This document shows positions 1 through 8,677 of a stretch of DNA of 64,000 nucleotides, in pieces. The stretch's first letter is position 1; each line of letters opens with the position of its first letter. Both the position numbers and the translations under genes were made by a program. Below the pieces are notes generated by a model. That model had not been told where the DNA came from. It saw nothing but the letters and a program-made list of their open reading frames with translations, and did no database searches. Source of the stretch: Roseateles sp. YR242 (GTDB lineage Bacteria; Pseudomonadota; Gammaproteobacteria; Burkholderiales; Burkholderiaceae_C); the NCBI RefSeq assembly GCF_900109745.1, contig NZ_FOAV01000002.1:473729-537728 (forward strand). The letters run 5' to 3'.

Positions 1-207
1 GCGCAATAACCCCACCGGCTGCCCCGCCTGCTGCCCCGCCTGCCGCCCCGCCGCCTGCCCCGACTCCGCCACGCTGGGCGCCACACCGCATCCAACCGCC
101 AGCGCCGCAGCCACCGCCAGGCCCGCAAGCCCGTCGGTCTGCCGGCTCAGCCATCGGACGGCGGGCCAGCGGCCGCTGCGGTCTTCTTCCATGGAATGCC
201 GCGCCAT
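1..207 (-). CDS. Partial exported protein, 5' end only
   Basis: An open frame of 69 codons runs off the left edge of the window. It starts at the ATG whose A is the last base of the stop codon of the preceding minus-strand gene (TGATG overlap), so the two are probably translated together; a second in-frame ATG lies five codons later. The visible protein has an Arg/Trp-rich start, a hydrophobic stretch at about residues 27-39 ending in VGCG, then an Ala/Gly/Gln-rich low-complexity segment made of AGQQ/AGQP-like repeats. That layout suggests a signal peptide, possibly a lipoprotein signal, followed by a linker. No family can be named from this part. Confidence 0.5.
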   Translation of the reverse strand, partial: MARHSMEEDRSGRWPAVRWLSRQTDGLAGLAVAAALAVGCGVAPSVAESGQAAGRQAGQQAGQPVGLLR

Positions 208-2174
208 CACTTCGGAATGTAGAGAGGCATGGCCTCTTCCCAGAGGGTATCGGTGATGGGGCGCTGCTGGCTGCCATCCGCATTCATGACCCAGTTCTGG
301 CCATCGGGCTGGAAGGTGTCGTCATACAGCGAGACCTCGTCCCTGTAGCCATACCGCCCGCTGCTGAAGAGAATGCGGCCATCCCAGGTCCACACCGCAT
401 GGGCGTCATTGGCGCCATGCGTCGTCAGCCGCGCCAGCCCGGTCCCGTCGGGCTTGATGGTGTAGACGTCATAGTTGAACTTGTTGGAGTCCGTCGGGTC
501 GTACTGCTTGCGGGTGAAGACGATGCGCTTGCCGTCCGGCGACCAGCCCGGGGTGTTGTCCGGCTCGGTGGTCAGGACCGTGGTGGCGCGTGTGTCCAGA
601 TCGATGATGCGCAGGCCCTTGACGGTCGGGCTCCAGACGCGGAAGACGATCTTCCGGCCGTCCGGCGAGTAGCTGGGGAAGCCGGAATTGATGGCGCCGT
701 CGGTCAGTGCCTCCGGCACACCGTTCATGCTGCCGTCCGCCTTGATGCGCATGATGCGGCCCGGCCCCGCCGCACGTGTCAGGAACCACTGCCCGACCCC
801 AAAGGCCACCCACTGGCGATCCGGCGACCAGGTCGGCTGGAACGCACCCGCCAGGCCATGCGAGATCAGCACGGGGTCCAGCCCGCTGGTGGCCGGGTCA
901 TAGATGCGGGTGTAGCCCGAGAAGTCGCTGGCATTCATCACGGCGACCGACGAGTTGAGTGCCTTCTCGGTATAGACCAACTTCCGTCCATCCCGCGAGA
1001 GCTGCGGAAACACGTCCAGGTATTGATAGCGCCAGCGGTTGTCGAAGCTGTAGAGCGGCGTGCCGTTGGCGCGCGATGGGTCGAAGGCGACTTTCTCATA
1101 GACCAGCTTCGTGCCGTCCGCCGAATAACGCGGCGAGCGGATGCCGGTGCTGGCCGTGGAGCGGAAGCCGCCCTCGGTGGTGTAGAGCCCTTCAGTGGCG
1201 CCGCCCTTCACGTGGTAGGCGATGTTGGTGGCGCTCAGGTATTGCGGGAAGACCTTGTAGCCGGCCGAGCTGGTCACCGTGGTCTTTTGCAGCGTGGCCA
1301 GGTTGACCGTCACCAGCTGGGAGCTGACCGCATTGATCAGCTCCGGCCGGCGTGCGCCCCAGGTGGCCTCCTGGGTGGACTCGTAGAAGGTCAGGCTGCT
1401 GCCATCGGGTGACCAGGTGGGCGAGCCATCCAGGGAGCCCGGGTTGCTGGCCACCTGCCTGAAGCCGCTGCCGTCAGGCCGGATGACATAGATGCCGCTG
1501 GCCTGCGTGCGCTCCCAGCCGTTGGGCAGGTCATGGCCGCGCCAGTCGGTGCCGATGTCCGACGAGAAGGCCAGCCACTTGCCGTCGGCCGACCAGGCCG
1601 GCCGGAAGTAGCCATGCGGCTTGCTGGCGTCGAAGGGCAAGGCGCCGGTCACGTTGCGCAGGGCACCGGTCAGGACGTTGAGCGTCCAGATGTTGGCGGT
1701 GCCGTAGTCGTTGGCGCCGCTGCGCGAGGACACGAAGGCGACCACATGCGGGTCGGTGGGCGACACGGCGGCGGCATCGTCCACCGCGATGTGGTCGGTG
1801 AGCCGCTGCAGACCGGTGCCGTCAGTGCGCACACGATAGAGATTGGACTGGCCCAGACCGTCCCGCTCGGAGGTGAAGTACACCCACTGGCCATCCCGCG
1901 AGAAGCTCGCGTGATAGTCAAACCCGGGGGTGGACAGCAGCTTGCGTTCCGCGCTGCCGTCGGCGTTGGCGATATAGAGCTCGGACGAGACCGGGCCCAC
2001 GCGGTTGAGGATGAGCGTGCCGTCACTGCCGCTGTTGCCGCCGTGGGCCAGGGCAGGCGCGCAGAGGCTGGCGGTGCAGATGACGATCGATGCGGTGATC
2101 GATGCGGTGACGGATGCAGTGAACGACGTGACGCAGGATGTCGCGGCGGATGCCCGCAGGCGTTTCAAATACAT
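207..2174 (-). CDS. Secreted TolB-like PD40 beta-propeller protein
   Basis: Predicted exported protein of 655 residues built from WD40-like PD40 (TolB-type) blades. About nine blade motifs of the form W/YSxDGxxLxF are visible (for example SFSRDGQWVYF, AWSADGKWLAF, TWSPDGSSLTF, SYSPDGRKIVF, GWSPDGKRIVF). The ATG at 2174 is preferred over upstream starts because an AAGGGGACATCC Shine-Dalgarno lies just before it. The N-terminus has a signal peptide with an odd Thr-Ala-Ser repeat, encoded by near-repeats of GATGCGGTGA-type sequence around 2090-2150, ending near ALAHG. Such proteins bind or remodel envelope polymers, or are surface propellers; no enzyme domain is attached, so the role is unknown. 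It is coupled to the partial gene downstream. Confidence 0.85.
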   Translation of the reverse strand: MYLKRLRASAATSCVTSFTASVTASITASIVICTASLCAPALAHGGNSGSDGTLILNRVGPVSSELYIANADGSAERKLLSTPGFDYHASFSRDGQWVYFTSERDGLGQSNLYRVRTDGTGLQRLTDHIAVDDAAAVSPTDPHVVAFVSSRSGANDYGTANIWTLNVLTGALRNVTGALPFDASKPHGYFRPAWSADGKWLAFSSDIGTDWRGHDLPNGWERTQASGIYVIRPDGSGFRQVASNPGSLDGSPTWSPDGSSLTFYESTQEATWGARRPELINAVSSQLVTVNLATLQKTTVTSSAGYKVFPQYLSATNIAYHVKGGATEGLYTTEGGFRSTASTGIRSPRYSADGTKLVYEKVAFDPSRANGTPLYSFDNRWRYQYLDVFPQLSRDGRKLVYTEKALNSSVAVMNASDFSGYTRIYDPATSGLDPVLISHGLAGAFQPTWSPDRQWVAFGVGQWFLTRAAGPGRIMRIKADGSMNGVPEALTDGAINSGFPSYSPDGRKIVFRVWSPTVKGLRIIDLDTRATTVLTTEPDNTPGWSPDGKRIVFTRKQYDPTDSNKFNYDVYTIKPDGTGLARLTTHGANDAHAVWTWDGRILFSSGRYGYRDEVSLYDDTFQPDGQNWVMNADGSQQRPITDTLWEEAMPLYIPK

Positions 2175-2369
2175 GGATGTCCCCTTGGTTGGCGCGATGA
2201 ACGCTGGTCTTATGGCGATGTATTTGCGTGAGCGCAAGGGTGTCGGCCAATGCTCTCGACGGGCCACAAGACTAGGGGAACGCGGACGCCAAGGCCCTGC
2301 ACAAATCCAAGCTTCGTTGGCACATTTCTCGCCCGTGGAGCGGGAGCGAACCCTGACCGCTGACCGGCC

Positions 2370-2458
2370 ACACCAGGGGTCCGTGGTGACGCCAACGGCC
2401 AGGGGTGACGGCGATAACCCGGGGTGACGCCGCCAGCCCGGAGTGGCGCCGATGCTGA
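2370..2458. repeat. Short GGGGTGACGCC-type direct repeats
   Basis: The spacer between the AraC gene and the PD40 gene carries four imperfect copies of a unit like CCAGGGGTGACGCC (near 2374, 2399, 2418 and 2434). It lies in the probable promoter region of the PD40 gene and 3' of the AraC gene. No defined promoter could be assigned. The rest of 2175-2469 shows nothing else. Confidence 0.35.
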
Positions 2459-2469
2459 GGCGTGCCGGG

Positions 2470-3417
2470 TTACCGGCCGCCGTGCGGCTGCGCGCGTGCA
2501 GCAGCGCGGAACTGGCTGGGGGACTGGCCCACTTCCTTGCGGAAGAAGCGCGTGAAGTAAGCGGTGTCCGAAAAGCCCAGCCAATAGGCGATCTGCTCGA
2601 TGGTCATGTCGCTGAAGATCAGGCTGCGCTTGGCTTCCGTGATGATGCGGGCATGGATGAGCTTGTTGGGGCTGAGCCCCGTGGCCGCGACGCAGGCGGC
2701 CCGCAGCTGGTTCTCCGACACCGCCATCACGGATGCGTAATGCTGCAGCCGCAGGTTCTCGCGGTAGTGCTGGTCGATGAGGTCGCGGAAGCGCTCGGCC
2801 AGCCGGGTGGCCGTGCGTGTGGCGCCTTCGGTATCCGCCTCCACCAGCTCGGCACCCGTGCCACGCACCAGCGCCAGCAGGAGTTCGGTCAGCACCGCCT
2901 CGGTGGCGACGACGTGGCCCACGCCGCGTGTCTTGGCCTCATGGTCCAGCTTGGCGATGAGCGCCTGCATCTCGGCCGCCTCGGCCTCCTGGTCCATGGC
3001 GATGATGCGTGGGAAGTTCCACAGCTGGGTGAACTCCGGCAGCTTGGCATTGACCTGCGACAGGTAGGACACCTCCACGGTGATCACCCATTTGTCGACA
3101 TCGCTGTCGTAGTCCAGGCCATGTACACAGTCGGTGGGCAGCAGCAGTGCGCAGGGCCCTTCGAAGGGCACGCTGCGTCCTTCCAGATTCATCAGGCCAC
3201 GCCCGATGCGGATGAAGATGATCTGGCCATAACCCGGATGGGCATGCGGCTCGGTGCGCCAGCGCCCCCGATCGGTCACGTGGCCCACGTTGACGAACCA
3301 CTTGTCCTGCTGCTCGGGCCGCTCCACGTAGAGCCGCACCTTGGGCACCGTGGCCGGTGCCCCCCTGTCCTCGGGCTGTGGGAGGCCCGGGTGTTTCGCC
3401 AATGCAAGGTGTGTCAT
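2470..3417 (-). CDS. AraC-family regulator with cupin sensor domain
   Basis: 315-residue transcription activator. The N-terminal half is a cupin-like ligand domain (EPHAHPGYGQIIFI and following beta strands), and the C-terminal ~100 residues form an AraC double helix-turn-helix ending in the typical IAYWLGFSDTAYFTRFFRK signature. The layout matches PobR/HpaA-type regulators of aromatic-acid catabolism, so it is a natural candidate to control the porin and ring-cleavage genes encoded just upstream on the same strand. The start at 3417 is chosen for the AGGACAC site before ATG; an upstream extension of 22 codons lacks one. The target genes are inferred from location only. Confidence 0.85.
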   Translation of the reverse strand: MTHLALAKHPGLPQPEDRGAPATVPKVRLYVERPEQQDKWFVNVGHVTDRGRWRTEPHAHPGYGQIIFIRIGRGLMNLEGRSVPFEGPCALLLPTDCVHGLDYDSDVDKWVITVEVSYLSQVNAKLPEFTQLWNFPRIIAMDQEAEAAEMQALIAKLDHEAKTRGVGHVVATEAVLTELLLALVRGTGAELVEADTEGATRTATRLAERFRDLIDQHYRENLRLQHYASVMAVSENQLRAACVAATGLSPNKLIHARIITEAKRSLIFSDMTIEQIAYWLGFSDTAYFTRFFRKEVGQSPSQFRAAARAQPHGGR

Positions 3418-3597
3418 GTGTCCTGACCTACGCTGATGCGGGGCGGTGTCTCCTTCCGCCGGAGGGCCAGTCTGGGCTTGCACGGCAGGCAGCCAGCTGG
3501 ACCGAATGACTGATCATGCATCGGCGTACCGCCAGCACGTGCGCGGGCATTCCCTGGGCTTGCCCGCGCACAGTGCGTATCCACGCGTCAGGTGTCA

Positions 3598-3672
3598 TTA
3601 AGGAAGCGCTGTATCACTCCCGTCACTCCCGCGAGCCGAGGCGTTGGGAAGACGTGGCGGAAGCTGCCTTCA
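3598..3672. repeat. 3' inverted-repeat element, copy A
   Basis: One of three related elements in the window (others at 48716-48772 and 55823-55871). It begins on the plus strand with TTAAGGAAGCGCTGTATCAC, continues with CTCCCGCGAG and ends at the stop codon of the porin, where the minus strand reads TGAAGGCAGC. The two ends are an imperfect inverted repeat and could fold as an RNA hairpin 3' of the porin message. This copy is the most diverged. No reading frame is inside. It may be a miniature transposable element or a transcript-end structure. Confidence 0.55.
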
Positions 3673-4776
3673 GAACGAATGCGCCAAGCCCAGCTGCAGC
3701 GAATTCTGGCCGTGTCCGGGCAGTGGCCCGGTGGCATTGGAAGTGGCGGAGAGTGCCAGCGTGCCGCTGTTCTTCAGATATTCGTCCCCCAGGTAGATCG
3801 TGGTGCGTTTGGAGAACCAGTAGTTCAAACGGGCTGCCACCAGCACCGCCTTGTTGGGCGAGTCCTTGAACTTCAGCTGCGCCAGCATGCCGGTGATGAC
3901 CAGCGGCTCCGAGAGATGGGTCTGCCCGGCCAGCCAGAACAGGTTGCTCCGGGGCGTGGTGCTGCCCTCGTTGTTGCGGCCCTGCCAGCCAATGCCGATA
4001 CGGCTGTCCCCGGGCAGCTTCCAGTAGGCGTTCAGCAGCGTGCGGCTGTCGGTGAGGTCCGGGCGGGTCAGGCCACCGTAGGTGGCAGCGGTACCGCCGT
4101 ACTGGCGCTCATAGCTGCTCACCACGCCCCAGGTGCCGCCGTCGTACTTCAGCATGGCCGACCATTCGCGGCACTGGGAAGCCTCGGCGGCCTCGCCCGC
4201 ACAGCCGGTGGCCGCAGGGTTGGCGCCTGCGACCGTGTCGCGGCCCAGGCTGTAGGTCAGGCCGCCACTGATGGGACCCGAATCCGCACGCCAGGAAATG
4301 CCGTTGTCGATGCGGGCGTTGGGAATGCCGTTGTCCAGCGTGCCCAGGCCCTGCGAACCAGGGCTGTAGAAATCGGCATCCCAGGTGGCGTAATAACGCA
4401 TGGCATACACGCGGCCCACGGCCACCGTGCCAAACGGTCCAGTCAGGCCCACATTGGCCTGACGGCCGAACATGCGGCTGCCCTGCCCCACCGTGCCCGT
4501 GTCGGCGGTGACGCCGGTCTCCAGCACAAAGTTGGCTTTCAGCCCGCCGCCGAGGTCCTCCGTGCCCCGGAAGCCCAGCCGGGACGGCGTCACGCCCAGG
4601 CCCACCCGCAGCTGGCCGCTCTCCTTGCCGCCTGCGTTGATGTGGCTGACCGATTCCACGACCTGGTCAAGGATTCCGTAGATCTGCACCGATCCGGTGG
4701 CGGGCGCGGACTGCGCCCACGCGGACGTGCTCCCCATGATCGCCGCGCCGAGGCAAAGCGAGGTCTTGTAGTTCAT
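3670..4776 (-). CDS. Gram-negative general porin (OmpC-like, Burkholderiales type)
   Basis: 368-residue outer-membrane porin. It has a clean signal peptide cut after SAWAQ, the start of a mature beta-barrel (SVQIYGILDQVVE), the conserved LGFRGTEDLGGGLKANFVLE region typical of betaproteobacterial trimeric porins, and a C-terminal phenylalanine (LGLAHSF) as needed for BAM-dependent insertion. A GGAGAC site precedes the ATG. It lies between the AraC regulator and the catabolic genes on the same strand, so it probably serves as the entry pore for the aromatic or carboxylate substrate; that role is inferred from context. Confidence 0.93.
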   Translation of the reverse strand: MNYKTSLCLGAAIMGSTSAWAQSAPATGSVQIYGILDQVVESVSHINAGGKESGQLRVGLGVTPSRLGFRGTEDLGGGLKANFVLETGVTADTGTVGQGSRMFGRQANVGLTGPFGTVAVGRVYAMRYYATWDADFYSPGSQGLGTLDNGIPNARIDNGISWRADSGPISGGLTYSLGRDTVAGANPAATGCAGEAAEASQCREWSAMLKYDGGTWGVVSSYERQYGGTAATYGGLTRPDLTDSRTLLNAYWKLPGDSRIGIGWQGRNNEGSTTPRSNLFWLAGQTHLSEPLVITGMLAQLKFKDSPNKAVLVAARLNYWFSKRTTIYLGDEYLKNSGTLALSATSNATGPLPGHGQNSLQLGLAHSF

Positions 4777-4868
4777 GTTGTCTCCGTTGGTTCTTGGTCT
4801 GCGGCCCGAGGCTTTCCGCCTTCATGTGCCGGTGATGCCGTGCCGCCGATGGGGCGGAACGAGCGGCC

Positions 4869-5765
4869 TCAGCCCAGGCTGCCCGTCACGTCGTCGAAGA
4901 GTTCGTCGACCTGCAGGCGGCGCGGGATGATCTTCTGGTCGAGCGCCCAGTCGATGGCGGTCTGCAGGCCCTTGCGGTTGGCCTCCAGCCCCAGCGGTGG
5001 AAAGATGGCCGGCGTGCCGCCGTCAGTGGCGGCACGGCTCTCGACGACCATCCGGTAGAGCTCACGCACGATGTCCGGGCGCTGCTTCGAGATGTCCTGG
5101 TGCACCACGAACATGTGGTTGATGGGCACGAATCCCTCGCGGGCGTACCAGGCCTTGGCGGCGTTGTGCGCGTCCGGGACCAGGGTGCGCACACGCGGGT
5201 CCTTGGGCATGTCCTCGCCCAGCAGCGCCGCGTCCAGTTCGCCGTCCAGCAGCATCTGCGCAATGTTGGCGCCCTTGGGCAAGCGGATGCAGTTGGCGGG
5301 GTCGGTGTATTCGGCCAGGTGGCCTTCACCCAGCGTCATCCAGGTCACCTTGTCCAGGTCCACGCCGTACTCGTGGCGCAGCACGCCGCGGATCCACAGG
5401 CCCGTGGTCTGCGCATAGGTGCGCACACCGACGCGGCGTCCCTCGATGTCCTTGGGGTCCAGGTGGCCGAAGTCGATGTTGAAGCCCCCGCAGTGATGCT
5501 GGAAGCGGCCGGAGATGGGGGCGGGCAGCAGCACATACGGCTTGCCGTAGGCCTTGGCCTGCAGGTAGGTGACGATGGCGAGTTCACCGGCATCAAACGC
5601 GTTCTCGCGCACCATCGCCTTGAAGCCGTTGTGTGCCGGCGTGGGGCCGCAGAAGTCCAGCCGGACGATGTCGGAGCGGACCCGTCCGTCCTTCATGGCC
5701 TTGGTGACGGGATAGTCGGCCAGGTTGGTGCGCAGGGTCGGGATGTCGGTGAGGATGGCGCTCAT
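4869..5765 (-). CDS. 4,5-dihydroxyphthalate decarboxylase-like / binding-protein-fold enzyme, copy 1
   Basis: 298-residue cytoplasmic protein (no signal peptide) of the family that holds 4,5-dihydroxyphthalate decarboxylase and NMT1/THI5-like periplasmic-binding folds. Recognisable parts are an early FDAGELAIVTYLQAKAYGK segment, DIEGRRVGVRTYAQTTGLWI (the family's KDLEGKxVGV motif), and the later DMPKDPRVRTLVPD. It shares this architecture with the product of 13072-14043, so the operon carries two paralogues. In known members of this family the protein decarboxylates a dihydroxylated phthalate; many relatives are annotated simply as binding proteins. With no ABC permease here, an enzymatic role is more likely than transport, but the substrate is unknown. 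Confidence 0.7.
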   Translation of the reverse strand: MSAILTDIPTLRTNLADYPVTKAMKDGRVRSDIVRLDFCGPTPAHNGFKAMVRENAFDAGELAIVTYLQAKAYGKPYVLLPAPISGRFQHHCGGFNIDFGHLDPKDIEGRRVGVRTYAQTTGLWIRGVLRHEYGVDLDKVTWMTLGEGHLAEYTDPANCIRLPKGANIAQMLLDGELDAALLGEDMPKDPRVRTLVPDAHNAAKAWYAREGFVPINHMFVVHQDISKQRPDIVRELYRMVVESRAATDGGTPAIFPPLGLEANRKGLQTAIDWALDQKIIPRRLQVDELFDDVTGSLG

Positions 5766-5829
5766 GGTGGAGGTCTCCGGGTTCCTGAAGGGGGCGGGTG
5801 AAGCGGCGCGCAGGCCGGGAGCGATCGGC

Positions 5830-7410
5830 TCAGAGCCTGACCTCGATCAGGCGCGGGCCCGGTTCCCTGACGGAATCGACCAGCGCCTGGTGGAAGCTCT
5901 CGGCCGTTTCCACGGCCACGCTGGGCACGCCCATGCTGGTGGCCATGGCCAGCCAGTCGATGCGGGGGCGATCGATATCGATCATCGACAGCGCGCGTGC
6001 GCCGGGCACCCCGGCGCCCATGTTGCTGTACTCGGCCTTGAGAATGGCGTAGCTGTTGTTGGCGAAGATGATGGTGGTGACATTCAGGCCTTCACGCGCC
6101 TGGGTCCAGAGCGACTGGATGGTGTACATGGCGCTGCCGTCGCCCACCATGCAGAACACGCGGCGGTCCGGGCAGGCCAGCGCGGCACCGGTGGCCACCG
6201 GCGTGGAATAGCCGATGGAGCCGCCCATGTTGTTGATCAGGTCGTGCGGCTGCGCGCCCATGGTGTGGCCCATGGACTCGCGGCCGGTGGTGAGCGATTC
6301 GTCCACGACGATGGCGTGCGCCGGAATGGCGGCGGCCAGCGCATGGGCGATGCTCAGCGGGTTGAGCGCGCCGCTGGGCACGGCGGTCTGCACACGCTGT
6401 TGCACCACAGGTGCCACGTTCCGGGCACCCAGCGCGTCCAGCAGCATCTCGAACGCCAGCGCGCTGTCCTCGTCGGCTTCCACCAGCGGGTGCACCAGGG
6501 TGCCCTCCGCCTTGAGCAGGCTGGGCTGGTCCGGATAGCTGAAGAAGGCCACGGGCTCCCGGGTCTCGACGGTGATCAGGTGCTTGAAGGGCTTCAGGAA
6601 TGCCGTGGCCTGCGCCACCGCATAGGGAATGCGCTCGATGGGCACCCGCCCCGCCCCGCGTTCGATTCGTGCCGTGAAGAACTGCGAACCCAGGCGTGCG
6701 CCCGTGGCGGCCGCCACGCGTCCGGCGCGCTCCAAGGCGTCGCCCCGCGTGGCCTTGTTGGCCAGGATGATCAGTGTCGGCTCGCCCGAACGCAGCACCC
6801 GGGCGATATGGTCGATGCGGGCCGCGTTCGGGGCCTTACGGGCGTTGTCGGCGTTGTCGGCGCTGCCGGGCTTTCGTCCAGGCGCGGTCTTGGGTGGCAG
6901 CACCGGCGCTCCGGCTTCCTGCCAGGACGCATCGCCAGGCAGGATGAGCGTGGCAATCTTTCCCGGATGCTCAGAGGCGACGGCCACGGCCTGCGCGGCG
7001 TCCCACGCGATGGCGGGTGCCGAATCCGCGCGCCGGACCCAGTGGCTCAGCGGCCGGGCCAGGCCTTCGATGTCGGAGGTCAGAGGTGGGTCGTACTTCA
7101 GGTGGGCGCTGGAATGCTCGCCGATAATGTTCACCATCCCGGACGCCGCGCGTTTGGCGTTGTGGATGTTGGCCAACCCATTGGCCAGGCCGGGCCCGAG
7201 GTGCAGCAGGGTCGATGCCGGCGTATCGCGCATGCGGTACCAGCCGTCCGCCGCGCCTGTGGCCACGCCCTCAAACAGGCACAGCACGCTGCGCATGCGC
7301 GGGTTCTCCAGTGCCGCGAGGAAGTGCATCTCCGACGTCCCCGGGTTGGCGAAGCAAATGTCCACCCCCTGATCCACCAGCGTGGACACCAGGCTCTCCG
7401 CTCCATTCAT
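5830..7410 (-). CDS. Thiamine-diphosphate enzyme, acetolactate synthase/benzoylformate decarboxylase type
   Basis: 526-residue ThDP-dependent enzyme. The N-terminal pyrimidine-binding domain has FANPGTSEMHFLAAL and the catalytic glutamate in LCLFEGVATGAADGW; the C-terminal domain has the cofactor motif GDGSAMYT...FANN. A central domain lies between. It is somewhat shorter than acetohydroxyacid synthases and has no regulatory subunit beside it, so a 2-oxo-acid decarboxylase or carboligase is likelier than branched-chain amino acid synthesis. The ATG at 7410 has GGAG eight bases upstream; a TTG four codons earlier is also possible. The neighbours suggest it acts on a 2-oxo acid made in ring degradation, or on oxaloacetate/pyruvate derived from it. 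Confidence 0.85.
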   Translation of the reverse strand: MNGAESLVSTLVDQGVDICFANPGTSEMHFLAALENPRMRSVLCLFEGVATGAADGWYRMRDTPASTLLHLGPGLANGLANIHNAKRAASGMVNIIGEHSSAHLKYDPPLTSDIEGLARPLSHWVRRADSAPAIAWDAAQAVAVASEHPGKIATLILPGDASWQEAGAPVLPPKTAPGRKPGSADNADNARKAPNAARIDHIARVLRSGEPTLIILANKATRGDALERAGRVAAATGARLGSQFFTARIERGAGRVPIERIPYAVAQATAFLKPFKHLITVETREPVAFFSYPDQPSLLKAEGTLVHPLVEADEDSALAFEMLLDALGARNVAPVVQQRVQTAVPSGALNPLSIAHALAAAIPAHAIVVDESLTTGRESMGHTMGAQPHDLINNMGGSIGYSTPVATGAALACPDRRVFCMVGDGSAMYTIQSLWTQAREGLNVTTIIFANNSYAILKAEYSNMGAGVPGARALSMIDIDRPRIDWLAMATSMGVPSVAVETAESFHQALVDSVREPGPRLIEVRL

Positions 7411-7419
7411 ATCGTTCTC

Positions 7420-7755
7420 CAAAAAAAGAGGCCATTGCCCCCAAGGCCAGCACAGCGCCGCCGTCCCTCAAGCGGCGCCCGTGGACCGGCTTTGTTCGTC
7501 CACTGGGGGGAGCCCCTTGATCTCCGCTCCATTCAAAAAAGGGCCATCCCCTCCCAAGGCCAGCGCAGCGCCGCCGCCCCTCAAGCGGCGCCCGTGGACC
7601 GGCTTTGCCGGTCCATGGGGGAGCCCCTTGATCTCCGCGCCATTCAAAAAAGAGGCCATCCCCTCCCAAGGCCAGCGCAGCGCCGCCGCCCCTCAAGCGG
7701 CGCCCGTGGACCGGCTTTGCCGGTCCACTGGGGGAGCCCCCTTGAGGGGGCCGGC
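7420..7755. repeat. Three tandem copies of a ~111-bp hairpin-rich unit
   Basis: The spacer upstream of the ThDP gene contains three direct copies starting near 7420, 7534 and 7645. Each has AAAAAA, GCCATCCC..CCAAGGCCAGCGCAGCG, then two hairpins: GCGCCGC/GCGGCGC around CCCCTCAA, and GGACCGGC-TTT-GCCGGTCC (imperfect in copy 1). The unit junctions repeat the first codons of the adjacent gene: the minus strand reads AATGGAGCGGAGA at the real start (after AT) and AATGG(A/C)GCGGAGA again in the two copies. A further hairpin (GGCCGGCG/AGCCGGT) closes the array near 7749-7766. This is a local amplification of a dispersed-type intergenic repeat; no gene is inside. Confidence 0.85.
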
Positions 7756-7777
7756 GTAAGCCGGTAGGGGGTGGACC

Positions 7778-8635
7778 CTAATAACTTGCCACCTCGCGAG
7801 CGAGGCCAACGACGCCGTAAGTGCGTTGCGGCGCCGACAGCAGGAAGCGGTAGCCCTCCTCCAGCAGCCGCTTGTGGTTCTTCGCCGTCACATGCGGATT
7901 GCCCACCACCACCTTGTGCCGGTGGCAGGTCTCGACGATGCGGCGCATGGCGTCCACCACTTCCGGGTGCTCGTACTGGCGCGGGAACCCCAGTTCCTGG
8001 CTGAGGTCCCCCTCGCCGATCAGGATGAACCCGATGCCCGGCACGTTGGCCAGGATGTCGTCCAGGTTCTCGATCGCCTGCGTGCTTTCGCACATCAGGC
8101 CCACCAGGATCTCGCCCTGCGGGGCCAGCGGCCAGACGTCCGCCTTGGCGTAGTAATCGGCCATGCTCAGGCCCCAGTAGCGCGCGGCGGTGGCTGGCCC
8201 ATCGCCACGCACGCCCTTGGGCTCATACAGGGGCGCGCCCTTGGGACGCGCATAGCGGCACGCGGCCACGGCGTTGTAGGCCTGCGCCACCGTGGCCACG
8301 TGGGGCCACACCACGCCATAGCAGCCGCGGTCCAGCACCTGCTTGGCAAAGGACTGGTTCATCTCCGCCCCGTTGGCCGGAATGCGCGCGATGGGCGTGA
8401 CCTTGGGCGAGAGCGAGCCACTGTCCACGATCTGCTTGCGGCTGAGCATGTACTGCAGCGCGTCACCCAGCGCCGAGACGTCGTAGGGGTTGTGCTCCAT
8501 CTCGAAGACGATGCCGTCGTACGGGGCATCGCTCATCTCGATGGCGGTCTGCTTGTCCAGCTTGGAGAAGGCCGCAAATGCCGGCTTGCCGGCCTCCAGC
8601 GCGCGGATGATGTTGTTCAGTCGGGTGTCGGACAT
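7778..8635 (-). CDS. HpcH/HpaI-family class II pyruvate aldolase
   Basis: 285-residue metal-dependent aldolase of the HpcH/HpaI/citrate-lyase-beta fold. The conserved substrate-binding arginine is in TPIARIPANG, the metal-ligand glutamate in GLMCESTQAIENLDDI and the aspartate in IGEGDLSQELG, in the order known for HpaI. The family cleaves 4-hydroxy-2-oxo acids to pyruvate plus an aldehyde or 2-oxo acid. In this operon it is the obvious last step: splitting 4-carboxy-4-hydroxy-2-oxoadipate or a relative into pyruvate and oxaloacetate, in place of the RraA-type LigK enzyme. An AGGAGACTCCC site precedes the ATG. It lies 42 bp after the dioxygenase gene. Confidence 0.85.
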   Translation of the reverse strand: MSDTRLNNIIRALEAGKPAFAAFSKLDKQTAIEMSDAPYDGIVFEMEHNPYDVSALGDALQYMLSRKQIVDSGSLSPKVTPIARIPANGAEMNQSFAKQVLDRGCYGVVWPHVATVAQAYNAVAACRYARPKGAPLYEPKGVRGDGPATAARYWGLSMADYYAKADVWPLAPQGEILVGLMCESTQAIENLDDILANVPGIGFILIGEGDLSQELGFPRQYEHPEVVDAMRRIVETCHRHKVVVGNPHVTAKNHKRLLEEGYRFLLSAPQRTYGVVGLAREVASY

Positions 8636-8677
8636 GGGAGTCTCCTGGTGATTCGGGGGGCCTGGGGGATGCCGGGC

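Noticed and set aside
399-1412. 337-codon open frame antisense to the PD40 gene
   Set aside because: It mirrors the PD40 gene, has no ribosome-binding site and its composition (Arg/Gly/Val-rich) is that of a GC-rich antisense shadow.
5830-7410. Biosynthetic acetolactate synthase (ilvB/ilvI)
   Set aside because: No small regulatory subunit gene, catabolic neighbours and a shorter length argue against branched-chain amino acid synthesis.
7468-7696. Small ORFs inside the triplicated repeat
   Set aside because: They are repeats of the same hairpin sequence read in frame, starting with duplicated ThDP-gene codons; no independent gene is indicated.
7420-7755. CRISPR array
   Set aside because: The repeated unit is about 111 bp with near-identical content throughout and no unique spacers.
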